NCBI RefSeq assembly: GCF_027923225.1
Contig: NZ_BSDI01000026.1
Coordinates: forward strand, 1 to 64,000
Length of the DNA stretch: 64,000 bases
DNA from: Phytohabitans aurantiacus
GTDB taxonomy: Bacteria; Actinomycetota; Actinomycetes; Mycobacteriales; Micromonosporaceae
Reading direction: 5' to 3'
Below the pieces are notes generated by a model that did no database searches, was not told the origin of the DNA, and saw only the letters and a program-made list of their open reading frames with translations. How positions within the stretch are numbered: position 1 is the first letter of the stretch; each line of letters starts with the position of its first letter. Made by a program: the position numbers and the translations under genes. Below are positions 8,536-16,451 of this stretch, one piece after another.

Positions 8536-9356
8536 GAGGCGAACATCGATGCATTGGTGGACTTTCGAGCCCGCCCGTTGGTAACACATTCCTGACCGTG
8601 ATTGTTCGGTGTGAGCATCAGTGGAAAGGGCAGCAGCCGCTCGAGGGGAAGCAAACCATCGGCGGCGCGGGCGCAGAGAGCGCACGACCGGGTGTGCCGG
8701 GTGACGCGCTTGCGCCACAGTGGACTGGGCAGGCGGTCCCACCCCTCCACCAGAGCGGACAGCCGCCGGCACCGTGGACGCGCGTCCAGCGCGGCGACGA
8801 GCGACCGGCACAGGTCCAGCTGCTGACGCATGCGCTGGACGCGAACGCCGGTGTGCGCCCGGCTGGCCGACAGCGCCGCCGCGACCTCGGTGCGGGTCAA
8901 CCGGCCGGCGGTCTCCAACCACCACAGGGGCAGCAGCTCCCGGTCGTCCGGATCGAGCCACCGACTGGCGCGTACCACCTGCCTGCGCTGGCCGGACAGC
9001 TCCGCGCACAGCACGGCCAGGTCCTCGGCGTCGACATCCGGCGACTCGGTCACCTCGTCGAGGGCCGCGGTGCGTTCGGCGTCGGCCTGCCGCCGGTGCA
9101 GGTGGGTGCTGACCTGCCGGGTCGCGATCGTCATCAGCCAGGGCCGGAAACTCTCCGGTGTGCGCAGCGTCCGCAGCTCGCGCAGGGCGCGGAGCATGGT
9201 CTCCTGCACGACGTCGTCGACATCGGGCAGCTCGCCCAGCGCCCGGCGCGCGATGAGGTACACGAGCGGCAGGTACTCGGTGACGAGCTGGTCGAGCGCC
9301 CGCCGGTCGCCGGCCCGTGCCGCGACGACCAGACTCGCCTCGTTGCCGGCCGGCAT
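8532..9356 (-). CDS. ECF-type sigma factor with Cys/His C-terminal extension, apparently shortened
   Basis: 274 residues. Region 2 (about 25-95, including LPDVDDVVQETMLRALREL) is clear; region 4 is diverged (TRTEVAAALSASRAHTGVRVQRMR). A C-terminal HTRSCALCARAADGLLPLERLL segment resembles the zinc-finger start of fused anti-sigma/carbohydrate-sensing extensions found in some actinobacterial ECF groups. The last 30 or so residues match nothing I recognise and run into the GH10 promoter, so a longer ancestral extension may have been lost. GTG 9359 or ATG 9356 starts it, 10 bases after the dehydratase stop, so it may be the last gene of the transporter operon. A role in regulating GH10 is inferred from position only. 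Confidence 0.75.
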   Translation of the reverse strand: MPAGNEASLVVAARAGDRRALDQLVTEYLPLVYLIARRALGELPDVDDVVQETMLRALRELRTLRTPESFRPWLMTIATRQVSTHLHRRQADAERTAALDEVTESPDVDAEDLAVLCAELSGQRRQVVRASRWLDPDDRELLPLWWLETAGRLTRTEVAAALSASRAHTGVRVQRMRQQLDLCRSLVAALDARPRCRRLSALVEGWDRLPSPLWRKRVTRHTRSCALCARAADGLLPLERLLPFPLMLTPNNHGQECVTNGRARKSTNASMFAS

Positions 9357-9369
9357 CACAGCCTCGAGG

Positions 9370-10599
9370 TCAGCCTCGGGCGGCCTGTGGCACCTCGGCG
9401 TTCACCGGCACCGGACGCACGTCCACCGGGTGCGGCTGGTGCGCGGCGCCGCCGCGGTCCGCGGTGACGACCAGCCGGCGGCCGGCATGCTCGGGACGCA
9501 CGTGCGGTCCGCTGGGCGCGCTCGTCTTTCCATGACGCGCCGCGGCGATGACGGTTTCGTCGATCCGGACGCCCAGCCCCGGCAGGTCTCCGAGGACGAA
9601 GGCGCCGTCCGCCACGTGCAGGTCCAGCGCGACGCCGACCGGCGGCCGCAGGTCCTGCAGCTCGCTGGCGATATGGTTCGGCACCGACGTCGCGGCGTGC
9701 AGCAGGCCGACGGGCGTGGTGCCGACAGGGCTGACGGGCAGGTCGAAGGCGTGCGCCAGCGCCGCGACGCGCAGGAAATGGGTGACTCCCCAGACCGCGG
9801 CCGTCTGGACGATGTCCAGGCCACCCGCCGCGATCAGGGGGCGGAACTGTTCGAGCCCGGTCAGGTTCTCCCCGCTGGCGACCGCCGCTCGTACGCCGCG
9901 GCTGACGGTGGCCAGGCCGTCGGCGTCCCAGCGGCGGACCGGCTCCTCGATCCAGGCCAGGTCGAAGGTGCGCTCCAACTCGCTGACGTGGCGGACCGCC
10001 TGCTTGCGGCTCCACGACTCGTTCGCGTCGAGCATCAGCCCCGGCCGCATCCCGTGCGCCGCCTCGGTCAAGATTTCGCGCACCAGCGCCAGCCGGTGCC
10101 GGTCACGCTCGATGTCCAGGCCGCCCTTGAGCTTCGCCGCTCGGAGCCCGAGCTCCGCGTAGACCTGGTATGCCGCGACGAGTTCGTCGTCGGTCAGGCC
10201 GAAGTCGAGGCCGGAGGCGTAGGCGTGGACGGTGCGCTCGCGGCCGCCGAGCAGCCGCCACAGCGGCTCGCCGGCCGCCTGTGCCTTGATGTCCCACAAC
10301 GCGGTGTCGAACGCGCCGATCGTGCCGAACACGACGCCGGTGTGGCCGGCTTTGAAGGTCTGCCGCAGCATCCGGTCGTACAACGCGGTCACCGCGCGGG
10401 GGTCCTGCCCGTCCAGCGCGGCGAAGACCGTCTCGGCTTCCACGTGGGGCCCGAGGCCGACTCCGGTGATCCCTTCATCGGTGTGGACGATGATGATCGG
10501 CACGGACATGACGCCGTCCGCGTAGACGCCGTTGGCGTCACCGACGGGTCGGCCCCACTCCTGCACCGTGGTCAGGGTCCGGTATCCGGTGATCCGCAT
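9370..10599 (-). CDS. Enolase-superfamily acid-sugar dehydratase/cycloisomerase
   Basis: 409 residues: N-terminal capping domain (1-130) and a modified TIM barrel. The family catalytic Lys pair appears in AAKLKGG, with metal ligands in LDANES (Asp), IEEP (Glu) and SGEN (Glu). This is the mandelate racemase/sugar-acid dehydratase type, cytoplasmic, expected to act on an aldonate or uronate-derived acid. The His usually found near the barrel end is not obvious: the strand reads LPVSPVGTTP. About 40 C-terminal residues look like an extra tail. It starts one base after the stop of the second permease gene, so it belongs to the sugar transporter operon. The substrate is unknown; xylonate, arabinonate or a glucuronate derivative would fit the locus. 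Confidence 0.8.
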   Translation of the reverse strand: MRITGYRTLTTVQEWGRPVGDANGVYADGVMSVPIIIVHTDEGITGVGLGPHVEAETVFAALDGQDPRAVTALYDRMLRQTFKAGHTGVVFGTIGAFDTALWDIKAQAAGEPLWRLLGGRERTVHAYASGLDFGLTDDELVAAYQVYAELGLRAAKLKGGLDIERDRHRLALVREILTEAAHGMRPGLMLDANESWSRKQAVRHVSELERTFDLAWIEEPVRRWDADGLATVSRGVRAAVASGENLTGLEQFRPLIAAGGLDIVQTAAVWGVTHFLRVAALAHAFDLPVSPVGTTPVGLLHAATSVPNHIASELQDLRPPVGVALDLHVADGAFVLGDLPGLGVRIDETVIAAARHGKTSAPSGPHVRPEHAGRRLVVTADRGGAAHQPHPVDVRPVPVNAEVPQAARG

Positions 10600-10600
10600 G

Positions 10601-11428
10601 TCAGCCCTTCGTCGCGCCGGCGGTCACGCCGTCGGCGATCTGGCGCTGGAGGAACAGGTAGATCACCAGGACCGGCACGGCGGCGATCAGGACGCCGGCC
10701 GCGAAGGTGGGGATGTCGTCGGAGTACTGGCCACGCAGCGAGGTGACGCCCACCATGAGGGTGCGGTGATCGGCCGACGGCATCATCAGCAACGAGATGA
10801 GCACGTCGTTCCAACAGAACAGCGCGTTGAGGATGCCCACCGACAGCAGGGCGGGGGCGCCGATCGGCAGCATGATGCGCCGATAGACGCCGTACGAGGT
10901 GTTGCCGTCGATGCGGGCGGCGTCGATGATCTCGGGTGGCACCGCCCGGTAGTAGCTGGTCATCAGGAAGACGGTGAACGGCAGGAACTGCGCGACGTAG
11001 GCGAGGACCAGCCCTGGATAGGTGTCGATGAGACCGCCGTCGGCCATGATCCTCGCCAGCGGCACCATGATCACCTGGAACGGGATGAACAGCGCCGCCA
11101 GGCAGACCAGGAACAGCGCCGACGACCCGCGGAACCGCAGCTGGCCCAGCGCGAAGCCGGCCATGGATCCGATGAGCAGCAGCAGCGCCACGGCGCAGGT
11201 CACCACGATGAGCGAGTTGAGGAAGTAGCGCGCCATGCCGGCGCTGTTCCACGCGGTGGTGAGGTTCTCCCAGTGCAGGGTGCCCGTCAGGGAGAAGCGG
11301 TCGAGGATGTACTCCCGGCGCGTCTTCATCGCCACGTTGGCGGTGAACAGCAGCGGGTAGATCGTCGCCACGGCGAGGAGCGCCATGGGTACGGCGATCA
11401 GCCATCTGCTCAACCGCGTGCGGGACAT
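10601..11428 (-). CDS. CUT1 sugar ABC transporter permease, MalG type
   Basis: 275 residues with six predicted membrane helices. The conserved EAA-type cytoplasmic loop reads EIIDAARIDGNTSYGVYRRIMLPIGAPAL. It pairs with the MalF-type protein to form the membrane channel of a sugar importer. Its ATG overlaps the previous stop codon (TGATG), indicating translational coupling, and the dehydratase follows after one base. No ATPase gene lies in this operon, as is usual for actinobacterial CUT1 systems that share MsiK. Confidence 0.92.
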   Translation of the reverse strand: MSRTRLSRWLIAVPMALLAVATIYPLLFTANVAMKTRREYILDRFSLTGTLHWENLTTAWNSAGMARYFLNSLIVVTCAVALLLLIGSMAGFALGQLRFRGSSALFLVCLAALFIPFQVIMVPLARIMADGGLIDTYPGLVLAYVAQFLPFTVFLMTSYYRAVPPEIIDAARIDGNTSYGVYRRIMLPIGAPALLSVGILNALFCWNDVLISLLMMPSADHRTLMVGVTSLRGQYSDDIPTFAAGVLIAAVPVLVIYLFLQRQIADGVTAGATKG

Positions 11429-12300
11429 CAGTCTTCTCGTCCCGCCCGGCGCAGCAGGCTGACCTGCAGCAAGCCGACGACCAGCATGATCAAGAACAAC
11501 GCGGTGGACGCGGCCGACGCGAGCGCCGGGCGGTTCATCTGTCCCTGCTGGATCCAGATGTAGTACTCGGGCAGGTAGGTCGAGCCTTCCGGGCCGCCGC
11601 TGGTCATGATGTAGAGCAGCCCGAACATGGAGGTCAGCAGCCCGATCATCGTGGTGACGAAGACGAACTGGATGGTGCGGGACAGGCCGGGAACGATGAC
11701 GTGCCAGATGGTCTGCGCGAGCGACGCGCCGTCGACCCGGGCGGCGTCCACGAGGGCGGAGTCCAGCGTGGCGAATCCGGCCAGGAACACGACCAGCCCC
11801 ATCCCGAACGTCGCCCACACATGCACGCCGACGACGGCGAAGATGGCCACATCGGGGTCGCCGAGCCAGTCGATCGGCCCGATACCGAGCCCTCCAAGTA
11901 CCGCGTTCGCCGGGCCGTCGAAGGCCAGCAGCAGGTTGAAGATCGCGCCGACGATCACCGGCGAGAGCACCGCCGGGAAGAAGTAGACGCCGCGGAAGAG
12001 GCGGTGCCCGGGTACCCGGAAGTAGATGAAGGTGGCCAGCAGCCCCGGTATCGCGACCGCGACCGGCAGCAGCAGGACCAGCAGTCCCACGTTTCGCAGC
12101 GCGGTGCGGAACAGCGGATCGTCGAGCAGCTCACGGTAGTTGTCCAGGCCGACCGCGATGCCGTTGCGCGCGCCGTCGCCGGTGAACGAGAAGTTGACGC
12201 CCAGCAGCAGCGGCCACAACCGCAGCACCACGATGATCAGGACGGCGGGTGCGACCAGTACGTACGGCGCGAGCCGTTCGGCGCGCCGCCCGCCCGGCAT
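11428..12300 (-). CDS. CUT1 sugar ABC transporter permease, MalF type
   Basis: 290 residues with six predicted membrane helices and the inner-membrane permease loop ALVDAARVDGASLAQTIWHVIVP. It is the first-position permease of the operon, directly after the binding lipoprotein gene (20 bases). ATG 12300 follows a G-rich stretch (GGGGCGGGG). It works with the MalG-type partner to import a sugar, probably an oligosaccharide released by the secreted enzymes. Confidence 0.92.
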   Translation of the reverse strand: MPGGRRAERLAPYVLVAPAVLIIVVLRLWPLLLGVNFSFTGDGARNGIAVGLDNYRELLDDPLFRTALRNVGLLVLLLPVAVAIPGLLATFIYFRVPGHRLFRGVYFFPAVLSPVIVGAIFNLLLAFDGPANAVLGGLGIGPIDWLGDPDVAIFAVVGVHVWATFGMGLVVFLAGFATLDSALVDAARVDGASLAQTIWHVIVPGLSRTIQFVFVTTMIGLLTSMFGLLYIMTSGGPEGSTYLPEYYIWIQQGQMNRPALASAASTALFLIMLVVGLLQVSLLRRAGRED

Positions 12301-12320
12301 ACCCCGCCCCGGCAACTGGA

Positions 12321-13589
12321 TCAGCTCGCCTGGTCCGACTTGGCGAGCTCCTCGACCGCCTTGTCCACGGTGACCGATCCGCTCAGCAGCTGCTGCGACA
12401 ACCGCCCCATCAGCTCCACCGTCTTGGACGAGAGCGCCACGTGCAGGGCCGGCTTGCCGTCCTTGGTCTCCGAGACGATCGTCGCCACGGCGGGGCCCGC
12501 GCTGGACACGTCGATCGTGGTGTCCGCGGCGATGGCTCCCGCGTCGGCGTAGAACGCCTTCAGGGCCTCGGTGGAGGTCAGCGACCGCACCAGGTCGGCG
12601 GCGACCTTGGGGTCCTTGGTCCACTTCGCCACGGCGTAGCCGATGCCACCGTCGTAGGGCAGGCTCGGGGTCGCCCCGGCCGTCACGACCGGCGACGTCA
12701 TGACGCCCACGTTCTCGGCGTTGAGGAACTCGGCGAAGTCCTTCCAGTGCCCGATGTCCGACATCAAGCCGATGACGTGCGCGGCCTTGGCGGACTGGAA
12801 CACCGCGAACGCGTCGTTGAACATCGCGGTCGAGTTCGCCCCGTCGTTGTTCAGGCCCTTGTCGTTGACCTCTTTCCAGAGGGCGAAGACGCGCTTGACG
12901 TTCGGCGAGGCCCAGTTCCGCTTGCCGGCGATCCAGTCGTCGTACTCCTGCGGCGTGAGCACGCCGGACCCCAGGCCGGACAGGAAGAACTGGATGCCGA
13001 TGCCTTCCTTGTTGCCCTGTGCGAAGCACTTGGCGCCGGTCTTCGTGGCGATGGTCGCGCAGTTGGCGACGAACTCGTTCCAGTTGGCGGCCGGCCGCTC
13101 CGGGTCCAGCCCCGCCTTCTTGTACAGAGACTTGTTGTAGTAGATCGGGTGGCCCTGCAGCGTCACCGGGGCGGCGTAGGTCTTGCCGTCCTTGGTGAAC
13201 GCGTCCCAGCCCGCGAGGCGTTGCTTGTCGTCGCCGACGTACTGGTCCAGTGGCAGGAGCGCGTCGACCCGGTCGCGGATCTGCCCGCCGCCGTTGAAGA
13301 GCATGACGTCCGGACCCTTGCCGGACTGGATGGCGGCACCGAGCAAGGTGTAGTACTGCTCGAACGGCTGCGCGACGAACTCCACCTTCACGCCGGGGTG
13401 CTTCTTGGCGAAGTCGGCCTTCGCCTTCTCGATATATGAGGCCGCGGTGGCGTCGCCGGACTTCCAGTCCCAGACGACGAGCTTGCCGTCCGAAGCGCCG
13501 GACGACGAGTTGGAATCCGAGGCGCTTCCACAGCCGGCCAACGCCAGCGCGGCGATCAGGGCGGCCGTCCACAGTGCACGCTGCTTCAT
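12321..13589 (-). CDS. CUT1 sugar-binding lipoprotein
   Basis: 422 residues with a lipobox ALALAGC (lipid-anchored Cys20) after a short signal, then a Ser/Gly/Asn spacer and a two-lobed MalE-like binding fold. GKLVVWDWKSGD opens the domain and PVTLQGHPIYYNKSLYKKAGL is the typical hinge region. It captures the sugar outside the membrane for the two permeases. ATG 13589 follows GAGGGAG. The promoter between it and the divergent GntR gene has a good -35 and -10 spanning the tandem ACGTCATA operator. Confidence 0.93.
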   Translation of the reverse strand: MKQRALWTAALIAALALAGCGSASDSNSSSGASDGKLVVWDWKSGDATAASYIEKAKADFAKKHPGVKVEFVAQPFEQYYTLLGAAIQSGKGPDVMLFNGGGQIRDRVDALLPLDQYVGDDKQRLAGWDAFTKDGKTYAAPVTLQGHPIYYNKSLYKKAGLDPERPAANWNEFVANCATIATKTGAKCFAQGNKEGIGIQFFLSGLGSGVLTPQEYDDWIAGKRNWASPNVKRVFALWKEVNDKGLNNDGANSTAMFNDAFAVFQSAKAAHVIGLMSDIGHWKDFAEFLNAENVGVMTSPVVTAGATPSLPYDGGIGYAVAKWTKDPKVAADLVRSLTSTEALKAFYADAGAIAADTTIDVSSAGPAVATIVSETKDGKPALHVALSSKTVELMGRLSQQLLSGSVTVDKAVEELAKSDQAS

Positions 13590-13628
13590 TGCTGCTCCCT
13601 CGTCCGAGGCGGCCGGCGAATACACGGC

Positions 13629-13659
13629 AAGGTAACTCGTATGACGTATGACGTCAATA
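13629..13659 (-). promoter_or_regulatory. Transporter promoter with GntR-type operator
   Basis: On the minus strand: TTGACG (13652-13657), a 17-base spacer, then TACCTT (13629-13634). The spacer contains the tandem ACGTCATA repeat, so a bound regulator would cover the promoter. The same repeat is upstream of 18806 and 48469 and, degenerate, of 40106. The divergent regulator gene at 13715 makes the GntR protein the natural candidate. Confidence 0.75.
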
Positions 13660-13667
13660 CACTCGCG

Positions 13668-13673
13668 TATAGT
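13668..13673 (+). promoter_or_regulatory. Candidate -10 element of the GntR gene
   Basis: TATAGT lies 42 bases before the GntR start. A matching -35 is weak and would fall inside the operator, which suggests autoregulation. This is inference from position and sequence only. Confidence 0.4.
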
Positions 13674-13714
13674 GAGGGGCGCCCGCGGCGGCCCCGCGAG
13701 CCACGGAGGGTGAG

Positions 13715-14485
13715 ATGACGGCACCAGCACAGCCGGCCACAGGCGTCGCCGGGTCCCCTGCCTGGACCAGACGACCGGCCAACCTCGCCACGGCGATCAC
13801 CGCCGAACTGGTCGAGCGGATCGTCCGTGGAGTCCACCCCTCGGGAACCTCACTGCCTCCCGAGCCGGTGTTGTGCGAGACCTTCTCGGTCAGCCGCACC
13901 GTCATCCGCGAGGCGATGAAGGTTCTGCAGGAGAAGGGTTTGGTGCAGGTCCGCCAAGGCACAGGCACCACCGTCACGCCACCCGCGATGTGGAACATGC
14001 TCGACGAGCTCGTGCTCGGGGCGACCATCGCGCTGGATGACAGCCTCGCCATCCTCGACGACGTGGTCGTGACGCGCCGCGTGCTGGAGTCCGACATGGC
14101 GAACGTCGCGGCCAGGTTGGCCGACGACGAGACCGTCGACCGGCTACGTCGCCTGGTCGACGAGATGGACGGTTTCGTCGACGACCTGGATGCCTACCAC
14201 GCCCACGACGCGACCTTCCACGACACCATCATGCGGGCGTCCGGAAATCGCATCGCCCGCGCCGTCGTACGCGCGCTGGAGAGCCAGGTCGTCAAGACCT
14301 CCCGCTATGTGGGCCGCACCGCGCGGGCCCTGTGCGTGGCGTCCAACCGCGGCCACCGGCGCATCTACGAACGGATCGCCGCACACGACCCCGAAGGCGC
14401 CGCCGAAGCGATGTTCACTCACATCACGGACGCGTGGGTGGTGCGCCGCAGCGGGCCGGACGAGCCGACCCGGCTGCGGCGATAG
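13715..14485 (+). CDS. GntR regulator, FadR subfamily
   Basis: 256 residues: N-terminal winged helix (about 20-90, LPPEPVLCETFSVSRTVIREAMKVLQEKGLV) and an alpha-helical FCD ligand domain (about 105-235) with the usual Asp/His metal positions around DAYHAHDATFHD. FCD regulators usually sense organic or sugar acids, which fits the adjacent enolase-family dehydratase. ATG 13715 follows GGAGGGTGAG. It is divergent from the CUT1 operon and shares its control region. It is the best candidate to bind the tandem ACGTCATA sites in this window. It ends at a strong hairpin shared with the convergent GH6 gene. Confidence 0.92.
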   Translation: MTAPAQPATGVAGSPAWTRRPANLATAITAELVERIVRGVHPSGTSLPPEPVLCETFSVSRTVIREAMKVLQEKGLVQVRQGTGTTVTPPAMWNMLDELVLGATIALDDSLAILDDVVVTRRVLESDMANVAARLADDETVDRLRRLVDEMDGFVDDLDAYHAHDATFHDTIMRASGNRIARAVVRALESQVVKTSRYVGRTARALCVASNRGHRRIYERIAAHDPEGAAEAMFTHITDAWVVRRSGPDEPTRLRR

Positions 14486-14501
14486 GTTCGCCAACCGGGG
14501 T

Positions 14502-14538
14502 GGCGGCGGGGCCCGCACCTCACTCGGGCCCCGCCGCC
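14502..14538. terminator. Bidirectional terminator between GntR and GH6 genes
   Basis: A perfect 13-bp stem (GGCGGCGGGGCCC with its complement at 14526-14538) and an 11-base loop, placed between two convergent stop codons. Confidence 0.8.
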
Positions 14539-14554
14539 GGCTTCCGGCGCTCGC

Positions 14555-16333
14555 CTACAGCGGCGGGTAGGCGTTCTGCATCAGCTGTGTCAGCTGCGCC
14601 GGGAAGAACGCGCCGGAGATCGGGGCGTCCGGCAGCGCGCCGCTCATGTTGTTGCCGTTGAGGACGTTGCCGGTGTACGTCGGGTCGCACATCCGGTCGA
14701 AGCCCTTCCCGTCCGGGTTGTCGATCAGGCGGCTGGAGCCGTCCGACTCGCCCGGAGGCTTGACCCACACGTAGGCGTCGATGCCTTCGGGACCGGGGTT
14801 GGCCCGCGGCCGCTCACCGATACCGGCACCGCTCTGGTTGCACCAGTTGCCCTTGTGGATGCGTCGATCGATCTTCGATCCGTTGATCTGCTCGTCGAGC
14901 GTGCCCGTGGTACGCGGACCGGTCGGCCGAGCCGCGCCGCCCCAACCGTTGCGCGAAGTGTCGATCACCATCCCGATGGTCGACGGCATGCCCTGCGTGA
15001 TGAGCTCCCGCCGGAGGGCCTGGACGTACGAGGTCTCGTCGTTGTACCGGTTCCAGTCGATCCACTTCGACGGCCGGGTCTGGTCGTTCACCGTGATGTA
15101 CGGCTCCACCAGGGCCGAGTAGTTCGACGTGTTGCTGATGAAACCGTGCACGTTGGCGGTACTGCCCGACAGCCGCACGGTATCGGCGATCAGCTGGGCG
15201 GTGGGGCGGAAGTTGTCGTCCCAGCCGATCCAGCCGTGGTGGCCGGCGTCGATGTAGTTGTACACGTTGCCGATCGCGCCGAACTTCTGCAGCGCGTACG
15301 CGATGCCGGCCTGGTAGTTGCCGTTGGCCTTCATCGTGTCGCAGATCGGCTTGGCGGAGGCCCGGCCGGACACGTTGGTGATCAGGTTCGGGAGCGAGTC
15401 GATCTCCACGATGTTGATGATCCGCAGGTTCGCGAACCGCGGGTCCGCCTGGTACGCCGCGATCGGGTCGATGTACTCGGTCTTGTACCGGTTGATCTCC
15501 GTCGGGCCGAGCTCACCATTGGATGCCAGCGCCGAGCAGTCCCGGCCCGGCAGGTTGTAGATCACGAACTGGATGTACGACGCGCCCTGGCGCACCGCTT
15601 CGAGCAGGTGCTCTTCCACGCCCCAGGGTCCGTTGGACTGGCTGTTCGGCGAGCCCTCGATCGCAGCGATCCGGTCGATCCACACGGCCGTCGGGTTGCT
15701 GGAGATGCGGCTGCCGCCCGCCACCGCCTCGGCCTTGGCCTTCCACTCCGGGTTGTTGTACCCGCGGCCGCCGGCGTACGGGTTGTCCACCTTGGACCCC
15801 GGTGGCGGCGGGCTCACGGTCGGACTGACCGTGGGGCTCACCGTCGGGCTGACCGTCGGGCTCACGGTGGGGCTCACCGTCGGGCTCGTCGGCGGCGTGG
15901 TGACGACCGGACCGTTGCACGCCACTCCGTTGACCGAGAACGAGGTCGGCACGACGTTCGTGCCGCTGTGGGTGCCGATGAACCCGGGGTTGACGCTGCC
16001 GCCATTGGCGACACTGCCGTTCCACCCCTCGTTGGTGACCGTCACCTGCGAGCCGCTCTGCGCGAACCGGCCGTTCCAGCCCTGGCTCACGGACTGTCCA
16101 TTGGCGAACGAGAAGCGCAAGGACCAGTTCGTCCAGGCGTCGCCGACGTTGCGAATGACGATGCTGCCCTGGAACCCGTTGTTCCACTGGCTGGCGACCG
16201 TGTACGTGACACTGCAACCGGTGGCGGCACTGGCGGGAAGTGCCTGGACCACCGAGAGGCCGCCCAATCCGAGCGCCGCGACGGCGGCTACCGCCAGGCG
16301 CTGTTTCGAAGTACGACTCGACACGAGTCTCAC
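14555..16333 (-). CDS. GH6 cellobiohydrolase with N-terminal CBM2
   Basis: 592 residues: signal peptide (about 1-37), CBM2 (39-140), PTVS-repeat linker (about 148-176) and GH6 domain (about 182-592). The signature LPGRDCSALASNGE holds Asp265, and EIDSLPNL holds Asp312, the expected catalytic acid. Length and loops resemble bacterial exo-acting Cel6B enzymes. It releases cellobiose from cellulose ends outside the cell. The GTG start at 16333 is supported by AGGAG seven bases upstream. It lies 118 bases after the beta-helix gene and may be read from the same message; no clear separate promoter or CebR box was seen. Confidence 0.95.
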   Translation of the reverse strand: MRLVSSRTSKQRLAVAAVAALGLGGLSVVQALPASAATGCSVTYTVASQWNNGFQGSIVIRNVGDAWTNWSLRFSFANGQSVSQGWNGRFAQSGSQVTVTNEGWNGSVANGGSVNPGFIGTHSGTNVVPTSFSVNGVACNGPVVTTPPTSPTVSPTVSPTVSPTVSPTVSPTVSPPPPGSKVDNPYAGGRGYNNPEWKAKAEAVAGGSRISSNPTAVWIDRIAAIEGSPNSQSNGPWGVEEHLLEAVRQGASYIQFVIYNLPGRDCSALASNGELGPTEINRYKTEYIDPIAAYQADPRFANLRIINIVEIDSLPNLITNVSGRASAKPICDTMKANGNYQAGIAYALQKFGAIGNVYNYIDAGHHGWIGWDDNFRPTAQLIADTVRLSGSTANVHGFISNTSNYSALVEPYITVNDQTRPSKWIDWNRYNDETSYVQALRRELITQGMPSTIGMVIDTSRNGWGGAARPTGPRTTGTLDEQINGSKIDRRIHKGNWCNQSGAGIGERPRANPGPEGIDAYVWVKPPGESDGSSRLIDNPDGKGFDRMCDPTYTGNVLNGNNMSGALPDAPISGAFFPAQLTQLMQNAYPPL

Positions 16334-16451
16334 TGCTGTTCTCCTAGCTCGTCGTGGCGCGTGCGCGCCCTGACGTGTAGCTCGCCGGCCCGGAAGGCGA
16401 GCAGGATGAGAAGGTTCCGCATCACGTGGATCGGCTCCCTTGATGCGCTAT

